DNA from: Pisolithus tinctorius
Taxonomy: Eukaryota; Basidiomycota; Agaricomycetes; Boletales; Pisolithaceae
Length of the DNA: 64,000 bases
NCBI GenBank assembly: GCA_024663395.1
Contig: JANFAH010000078.1
Span: 124,001 to 188,000 of the forward strand
Reading direction: 5' to 3'
The notes beneath the pieces are model-generated. The model did no database searches. It was not told the DNA's origin and worked only from the letters and a program-made list of their open reading frames with translations. How positions within the stretch are numbered: position 1 is the stretch's first letter; every line of letters begins with the position of its first letter. Shown piece by piece: positions 56,424 through 64,000 of this stretch. The translations under genes were made by a program, and so were the position numbers.

Positions 56424-58116
56424 TCAGTTTCCTCCTCCTGCCGGGTTCATCCACACCATCACATCATGTTCTGTCTGCTGAACACCGATACTTTGTTTTT
56501 TCGCTCTGGGGGGCAACAGGTTCGTCGATCCGAGGCCGAATTCATGTTTGTCGGAGTCCGCGTGCGTGATGCGCAGGTGGTACACGCAGAGCGCGACGAG
56601 GAGCTTTATTTCATAGACGGCGAGGTGCCGTCCCTTGCACTGCGGCGAAAAGAGAACATTTCAGTTCTCCGACTACTCAGACCATAACCGTGGCGGTCAC
56701 TTACGATTTCACGTCCGCCTCCCCAAATAAAGAACGGCAGTCCAGTTCGTTTTGGCCGTGTGGACTCGCCATCAGTCCCCTCCAGTCCGCTTGCATACCT
56801 GCTCGTCGCAAACCTGTCTGGCACAAATCTGTTCGGTTGTTCATACCATCGTCCGTCCCAATGTGCCCCCATCAGATGCGCTAACACATACTCCCCCTTG
56901 CGTACCATCACTCGCTGACCCGCTCCTGCGTCCACGACCAATTCTGTGTCGCATGATGCCTGCCTTATGGGTGTTGATATTTGCCTCAATCGTATCGTCT
57001 CCTGGACGACCGAGTCAAGTAGTGAGAGACCGGACCCATCAAGCGCGTGTGCGTCTGCGCGGAGCAAAGTGGGAAGGTCAGTGACACACGGAGCGTTGTC
57101 CCTCCCGATAACCCCCTGCGCGTGCACTACTCCATCGATCTCTGCACGCAGCCGTGCGGCGAGCTTCTCGTCCGCCAGAATTTCCGCCAGTGCCCAGAAG
57201 GTTACGTTCGTCGAATTTGCGTACAATCCCCAGAGGAAGACAAGCAGCAGCCCGGCCTTTTCTTCCAGGGAAAGCTTATTTGCCCTGAAGATGTCGACTG
57301 TACCCGACATGAGATCCCCCAATGTGCTACCTTTCTCTGCCTGGGCGATGTAAGTGCTGAGCCGATCGATGAGGCGCTTGCGCGCGTCTGCGGACCGCCG
57401 CCAGTTGAAAGGGACCATGTGCAGTCTCGCGTAAATGCTCTCGTCCAAACAGTTCATGTCGTCGTAAATATCATCGGTGAACGATGGGCCAAAAAGTGCA
57501 TGGCACACCGCTGCAAGCCGACTTCTGCCCACGACCTCCATTAATGACACGGCCTTCGTCCCCTTCTCGGAACGCGCGACAAACGTGTTCATCTCCTGCA
57601 GAAGCCGTTCCACATAAGTCGTTGTAAACTTGCGCATTGAAGTTTTGGCCAAGGTACGTCCGACCATGGGAGCTATCTGATGCTGTAGGATCTCTTGCAA
57701 GGGCAGGAGGTTCTCCCGGAGTCCAGCGATTGCCTTGATCAGTTCGATATGCATGAAATCACTTTTGAAAACGTTGTGTTGGTCTCGCAGGATTGCGTTG
57801 ATGCCGTCGGGGGAGGAGATGACAATCAGCTGTCGGCCACCAATACGCGTCTTGAAGACCGGGCCATATTCTTTACTGGATGCAAGGTGGTGTTGGTATA
57901 CTAGTCAGTACAGGTTCGACGAAGGGGCACTTACAGACAGCTCCCCAGGAATCCGCTTGGATTACGGATGTATTGGATGCCTGTGCCGATGTACGGAAGG
58001 AAGCTAGGTACCACAGGGGGATATTCTCCCGCACGAGGGCGGCGGAAATGAGACGATACGAACACAATCGCGATGAACGCAAAAGTGACCACGACGACCG
58101 TGTCCAATAAGGCCAT
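56424..58116 (-). CDS. Cytochrome P450-B, paralogue of P450-A
   Basis: Same structure as P450-A throughout. Anchor MALLDTVVVVTFAFIAIVF, hinge RPRAGEYPPVVPSFLPYIG, intron ending near 57,863, then EYGPVFKTRIGGRQL. I-helix WGLYANSTNVTFWAL, K-helix QETIRLR, PNRFVPDRF. An intron placed directly before the haem-cysteine codon joins GGGREI to CKGRHLAVYEIK. Ends in NPAGGGN with TGA at 56,424-56,426. About 520 residues, no frame breaks. The two P450s are clearly recent duplicates with scattered substitutions. Divergent from the methyltransferase pseudogene at 59,363. Confidence 0.85.
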
Positions 58117-59362
58117 AACCTAAAAGTTAGAAGGCGCAGTGAGCATTACAGAGTCTCAGACTTTGCTTTTAAGCAATACAGGGCATAGCTCTTTGGAATC
58201 AAAGGTGGTCAATCCAGGGTGTGACTTGCAGTTGAATTCCCGGAGATCTCGTTAAACCAGTGGCACACTCCAAATCATAGAGTTCAAGAATAGGTTGGTA
58301 GCCCGGTCATCGTAGGTCACCGCATGATCACTGTGACTTGGCTAGTTTCTCGCCCGCAGCTTGACATCCAGCCCGGATCTTTCGGTGAGTGTATCAATTC
58401 ATCAAGCACTTTCAAGGGCTTGCCACGAGAAAGGTTCACGCAGCTGCACTCTCTGCTTGGGACATTTCACTACAATAACTTGTAAGTTAAAAAGAGCAAA
58501 CCCATCCGGGTACTACAGGGGCCCAAATTTCGCGAACCTACCTACCCCTAATTACATAATAATTGGTTTGCATCCGTTCGCAGCGCTCAGCTTTTAATAG
58601 TCCTTCTCCGTCGGTCAGTTTCGAAACGTCTGGCCACAAGACCTGAGCTCAGCAGCCCGCCCGCGAGAACCCAATCACCGATCGGACGATTGGGTGGTCT
58701 GCAGCATTCCATCAAAGACATGTCGGTTAACTTGGGTAGGAACCAATGTAAGGGAACCCATGCCAAAATGGGATATCAAGGATATCAACGGAGCGCCTGT
58801 GTCGCCTGCGGCATCTACTTACGACGGGGCCTGTGCTGGTATGACCCGCGCCATATGCCGAAGGGGCCACACTACTAGATCCCATTAACGATCACCGCCC
58901 TACGGTGGCGTTTTCTGAAACAGACGAACGAATTCGTCCAAGACTGTAACATCGACAAACCCTCGAAGTTAACTTGAAGGCCGGCTGCCAGTGCGCGCAA
59001 CAGAAACACTGCATTCAAGATCAAAGATCACTGCGCAACTGACAACCTTTCTCTTCACACCGTTTACTAACCGTAAGTGTAAATACCACTTGCTCATCGT
59101 GCAACGGAATCATGGACTAGCCTATCAAGCGCATGGCAGCCCGGGCAGTGACATGTGATTCTTCTTGCTGCAGGCTCCAAGTACCTTGATAGCCTGACCC
59201 ACGCCATCATATTCGGGCGTTCGACGAAACACACGGCTGCCTCTGATTCTGGCACTGCATCGTGCTCGATTTTCGAGCTTCAGTTCCTAATCAAGCTTCG
59301 TTATGGAACATGAATGAATAGTCAGCGTGAAAGAGCCTTCAATGGCTACGCGACATTACTAC

Positions 59363-60540
59363 ATGGGTCCGTCCAACCCATACGAACATATCTACAGTCG
59401 AAGAGAGTTGTTTGTGTCACACTTTGCAGCAGGTAGGATCACCTGAAAATTAGAGTCCGAGGACACTAGTGTTTTCCGGACTTTTTTACGTGGTTCCCAA
59501 CAGAGCTGGAGAAGGGCTTTGTTCGTACGATGCCTTTCACTTCTCGAGGATTGAACAAGACAATAGCCTACCCAATGTAATGGCTCGCCATCAACACATC
59601 GTTTTCAGTCTCTTTTCCCTGAGATCTCAGAAAACTGTTCTAGCTGTAGCATGCGGTAGCGGCACCGTATCTCGATACTCCGTTCAATCGACCAATGTCA
59701 ATATCGTCGGGATCGACACAGACAGTCGTCTTGTCCGTAGCCTTCATCACCATCCAGGCGTCCTGATTACCAGCATTTAAATAGATTTCAAGGGCAAGAA
59801 TCGCTGTGGAGAAGGCAGGTCTTGCAGCTAAATTCACTTACCATCACGGTTCGCGTTCTAGTCCGTTGTTCCGTACAAGATCTTGGCTGACGGTCGCCGA
59901 CAATCTGAGACATTTGCGAAGCCCCTACTAACTTTCCGGACTGTCCCTTTGACGCTGTATTTTCCATTTAACTTGGATATGCAAAGGTTCTTTTGCTTGT
60001 CATGTTGGGGGCTAACTCATGACCACTGTGAATCACTTCACCTGAGATGTTCTATGAACGTATTGAAAGGATACTCAGGCCGGTCAGCAAGGTACTACGT
60101 AATATCACCTCGCACGCGAGTGCACAGAATCACACTGCCACGTGTTAGTTTGCGATCTATGAATGATGCTTTATCAACGCAATGGTTCCAGTTAACGCGG
60201 AGCACGTAGCGGAAGCCCCGAACTCCCTCCTGTGCTCAGGAGAATTCCCTTGGTACCATTGCAGATCTTATATCAAACCTGAGAGCAGGGAACTCTACTG
60301 CCAAGGACCTCTCTCCTCGTCACACTGACATATCGTAGTATCGTCCCATCGAAGGCGACCAGGGCCATCGATGCAACCCGTCTGTTTCTCTCAGCCGGTG
60401 GTACGGGAAACTCCCTTCATGGCGTTGACGACGGCAGGGTACCTGCCAGTGTGTACATAATAGCTCTCGTCTTCATTTTATTCCTGAGCAAATTTTTTAG
60501 TCCCCTGGTGCTTGTAACCTGCGCGAAAGGAATCGTATTA
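59363..60540 (+). pseudogene. Erg6-like methyltransferase, degraded unit 2 copy
   Basis: Colinear with 52,251-53,498: RRELFVSHFAA, FHFSRIEQDNSLPNVMARHQH, VLAVACGSGTVSR, VNIVGIDTD, RARIAVEKAGL. It is broken in several ways. The acceptor before the GD...EA block is lost (near 59,905). A TAA stands where Glu of the FDAVFxIE motif is expected (near 59,969). Downstream pieces disagree in frame. Not functional as read. Confidence 0.75.
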
Positions 60541-60801
60541 TTGAAGGGAGTTGTACTCATCATCTCGTGGTAGTTTCACGTCCACGATGGCATTGAATGC
60601 TCACTGTAGGAATAATCATTGGTGATCCGCTACTTACACCCAGTGACTTTGTCTTGTCGACATGACCAGGGATGGTGTGGACGCAACCTCCTTACCCACA
60701 CTGGACTGTTCCGTGTGACGCCACGAAGTCAGAAAACGAGCAGAAATACTGAGATACATGTTCAGAAGTACAAAATGCCCAACGGAGACAGGATGAATCC
60801 G

Positions 60802-62936
60802 CTACTTTCTAGCAATAAGCTTCAGGTCCACGGGTCCAACCCCGAAGGCAATACCAGTAAGCTTTGTATTCCCCATCACTCGTTCTTCGTGCTGCTCCCT
60901 GGTCTCCCCATTACAGAGCTCGACGTCGAGTTTCCAGTCACGCAAGAAATGCGCCAAGAAACAAGCCGCTTCCACCTGGGTGAACTTGCGACCTACGCAT
61001 ACACGTGGCCCAGCGCCGAACATGGTGAGATCATGCTCGGATACCCCGTACCAGCGTGAGGGACGCCACACATCAGGGTCAGGAAACGTCTCGGGGTTGT
61101 GATCTATGCATGACGTTTTAAATGAGTAAGTGCGCGTGACACAAGCTCCACTTACGGATGGCGACCATGTCGATAATGATCCTCGAACCCTTGGGAAACA
61201 CGATAGTTCCCGGAGTAGGACTTGTTACATTTACCGTGACGTCATCAATGATATCTCTTGGGAGCATGTTCCCCGCAGCTGATTGCCATACATTATGCCG
61301 AGTCTAAGGTCAGAATTAAAGATAACGCACGGAACATTCTTGCAGATTCATGGAAGCATGCCAAGGTATGAGTAAGTTTTGCGACATCTTCTGCGCCCTG
61401 GAAGAGCGTTGGTCAGAAGTCACAGTACACAGGGAATGACAAACTAGTCCACGATCGGCAGGAATTGCTGCCAATATTTCTTGATAGGCTTTCTCTTGTT
61501 CGTCCTGATGGATTGCCAAGAAACCCAAAGTCGCCGCTAGAACGTTCGCGGTTGTCTCTGAAGCGTAAGATGGATCAACTAGATGGAGTCCCAGAGACAA
61601 AAAACGTACCATGACCAGCAAGCATCAGCGCGAAAGTGTTCCCGATCTTAACATCCACTATAAATTGTTGTACATGGCGATCAGGATGGTTCAACTCACG
61701 ACTTCCTGCTTTTCTAAGCCGGTCTTTCCGGAGCTGTCCATCGCAGTCACGAGGCGCGTGAAGATGTCGCCGCGCTGCACATGATCATCACTGTCTATTA
61801 TCCCAGCGAGCTCTTGCGCCTTTGTTTCGATAAACATGTTCATGTGCACCGCTAATGATGACCAAGCATGTTCCATGTTGCGAAGCCTTTGACCATTAAT
61901 TTATCGAGAGAGCATAAGAACGGAATGAAACATACCATTTGATGGGTAGTCGGTATGACCAACGCGGTAAGACGAGGCGCCATGGTATTGTGGTTGCGGA
62001 GACCCACTCCAGCGCAGTGGAAAAGGACATTTCTTCTTCAGCTGTTTCGGTATTTGGGTCCTTCCATGGCATTAGAAGGCCGAAACCACATCGCGAAATG
62101 ATCATTAACGCAAACTGCGGAGACCACGGATAAGCCTCCATGGTATGGCGGCATGTGAATTTGACGTACACTGCGGGTATACTGATTGATGTTGCGGACT
62201 GTGACCATTTGTTCATTCTCCCATTTAGCTGCTCTAACCATGTCCTCATAAAGTGCGGCGGCCTGCCGCCATACAAGATCGTAGCTAATGGATGGTCTCA
62301 GTACACGCTCAAGCATGGAAGAATGTGCCCACGTTTTATTTGTAAACGCAGGTCCAACGATCCTTCTATGGCGCTTCCATACATCTCCATTTGCAGTAAG
62401 AAGATTTTGGCCCCAGATACTTCAGGAATGTGAGCTGCAAAAAATACCCCATGGTGAAATACACGTACGAGACCGCAGGTGTCATTTCGGGGTGTTTGAT
62501 GAGCCCCGACTTGCTTTCTTCTCTCAATAACTGCTTCATGACCGGAAGAGAACACGTGTAATACGCGGGTTGACCAATCAACGGAACCATCGTAATCACT
62601 TCGTGCTTATAGTTGAAATAATCTGCAAGGAATGAATCCCCTCGCCTTGAGCAAAAAGTGTTGCTGACTCACTAGTTTTCCTCCACTCCCAAGACCAATT
62701 GAGGCCAGGGTTCCACCAAGACGTGGGCATGAGGGCACCAAATATGCTAAGCGCAGAAAGGGGCGGTCTCATACCAGGCAAGTAGTTAACGCTCTGAAAG
62801 AGAAGTAAAAGAAAACGTTGGCGTTGCAAGTACAGCTAACGGCTACTTTCAGTCCACTGACCTTCAGCTTCGATGCATAGTTCCATGTGCAATACGCCGC
62901 TAGCAAGCACGCAGTAGTCACAACTGCGGTGAGCAT
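60802..62936 (-). CDS. Cytochrome P450-C, microsomal type
   Basis: About ten exons join in phase from the ATG at 62,934-62,936 (MLTAVVTTACLLAAYCTWNY, membrane anchor). Landmarks: LPGMRPPLSALSIFGALMP, IWGQNLLTANGDVWKRHRR with VGPAF (C-helix WxxxR), FALMIISRCGFGL, ELAGIIDSDDHVQRGDIFTR, I-helix ALMLAGHETTANVL (intron inside the His-Glu pair), ACFHESARMFP (K-helix ExxR), DVWRPSRW (PERF), haem FGAGPRVCVGRKF, end KLIARK. A 54-nt intron near 61,275-61,328 restores the frame where a break first appeared. A standard active-site Thr is present, so it is catalytically complete. It belongs to a P450 type common in Agaricomycetes; substrate unknown. Next to the dead methyltransferase of the same unit. Confidence 0.83.
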
Positions 62937-64000
62937 GATTTTGACGGGGGCACATCGACAAGAGGTCTGAGAGAGTGATATTTGAAGGTGTAAAGCTAGC
63001 ACGCATTGCCCAAGATCTATTCTGGTACAGCGTCTCGCCCATATTCAAACGTAGTACTAGCACAAACGTCTGGAGGTTGCCTGGAGGTGTCGGAGATGAA
63101 AATGAATTATGTACAGACTATATAGTTATGTAAGCTGATTGCGTAAATAGAGTTAGATAGAGTTGAACAAGTCCGTCGGGATGGCAGGCACCTTCGTTAC
63201 CAGGGATTACACGCGCAGTAATCAACCGCAAGGAATGCTCAGATGTACTTAGATGAGATCTTGAGTGCGTCGCTACACCGCAATTGCAAAAATAATGGCC
63301 GAACCCACGCGCTGTTGCCAAAACAGGAAAATTAGCACTCGTAACACGACCTATTGCTAGTACACTAGGTACTGGTAGCAGGCACCTGCAGATCCAGTCG
63401 ACCCCCAATGGTAAACACGACATTTCCTTGATATCTCAATGGCACACTCGCAGACGGCGATTACTTTGCTCTCCTTTGATGTGAAACCAATTGGTCTGAA
63501 AGTCATCCGGCCACGATGCCACTGACATCCTCATCGACAAGTGGGTCAAACACCAAAACAAAACAACGCATAATGGAGATGGCTGCGAGGCATAAGTCAA
63601 CAAGCGTGCTGCAAAAACTGATTTGCCCCCCCCCCCCCCCCCAGAACATTTTCCATCGCACTGTTACATATACACTGCCGCCAGTGACCAACAATAGCAG
63701 CTGAGGCAGTTATCTACCATGGGAGTCCCTTCTTGCCGCTGTACGTATGCAGTGTATAAATAATGTTACTAAATTGTACGTGACCAGAGCCCTTGGTCTG
63801 GTATGATCGGTGTTCAGAAAGAGTGCGTTGGTATTACCAGGACTACTATGAATACTAATTCCCCTAATTTGGAAGCAGCGCGTGGGATTCTTTCAGGGAA
63901 ATTTCGTTCTGTCATTATGTTCGCAAACTGCTGCTTATACCTTCTTGCTGTGTTTATTTATCATATACATACATTATATGCATACATTATAGTGCAACAA
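62937..64000. other. Right end of window, no gene
   Basis: No supported gene. A pure C tract of about 14-15 bases lies at about 63,628-63,642. Confidence 0.5.

Noticed and set aside
61270..61330. Apparent frameshift in P450-C after ESARMF
   Set aside because: A GT-AG intron of about 54 nt in phase 1 (donor GTGCGT, acceptor ATCAG) restores FPAGNMLPRDI, so the gene is intact.
63628..63642. Poly-C tract as a structural signal
   Set aside because: Isolated homopolymer with no flanking structure, likely slippage or sequence uncertainty.

Overview
The window looks like a basidiomycete (Agaricomycete) nuclear contig. Genes are split by many short (about 45-70 nt) GT-AG introns. There is a KDZ transposon transposase with its cysteine-cluster domain, there are two chromodomain Ty3/Gypsy elements, and the host-type genes (P450s, an Erg6-like methyltransferase, DIS3, an APH-like kinase, a histidine acid phosphatase) are of types common in mushrooms. 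Genus cannot be fixed; Boletales-like genomes are plausible. No rRNA, tRNA, CRISPR array or bacterial-style operon was seen.

Layout. 1-10.4 kb: a KDZ transposase gene on the minus strand with associated unknown genes, one of them carrying a six-cysteine cluster and a coiled coil. 10.4-15.1 kb: gene-poor DNA with a 115-bp-period dimeric minisatellite (12.8-14.0 kb). 15,158-27,312: a DD34E Tc1/mariner-type transposon with near-identical 555-bp terminal inverted repeats, TA target duplication and two convergent genes. Between those genes sits a complete young Gypsy element (17,112-25,147) with apparently identical 714-bp LTRs, TSD ACTGC, a textbook -1 frameshift signal between gag and pol, and an extra spliced antisense gene. 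28.2-30.0 kb: an unknown multi-exon gene.

30.4-41.1 kb: a stretch of damaged host-type genes (DIS3/RRP44 plus a second DIS3 fragment, a Kre9/KNH-like cell-wall protein, a histidine acid phosphatase and an APH-like phosphotransferase). Reading them by hand gives about twenty frame breaks, and nearly all are single extra nucleotides (+1). Splice sites and conserved motifs are otherwise kept.

41.9-63.0 kb: a tandemly duplicated cluster of the form P450, Erg6-like methyltransferase, second P450. Both first P450s look intact, but the methyltransferase survives only in unit 1 and the second P450 only in unit 2. A second Gypsy element (45,620-51,262, minus strand, one gag-pol ORF) is inserted in unit 1 between the divergent P450 and methyltransferase genes. 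Its two 302-bp LTRs differ at four sites, all CpG transitions.

Transposons make up most of the first half. The second half is host-derived secondary-metabolism or sterol-tailoring-like genes and decaying duplicates. Exon structures were read by eye from splice signals and family knowledge; no database search was run.
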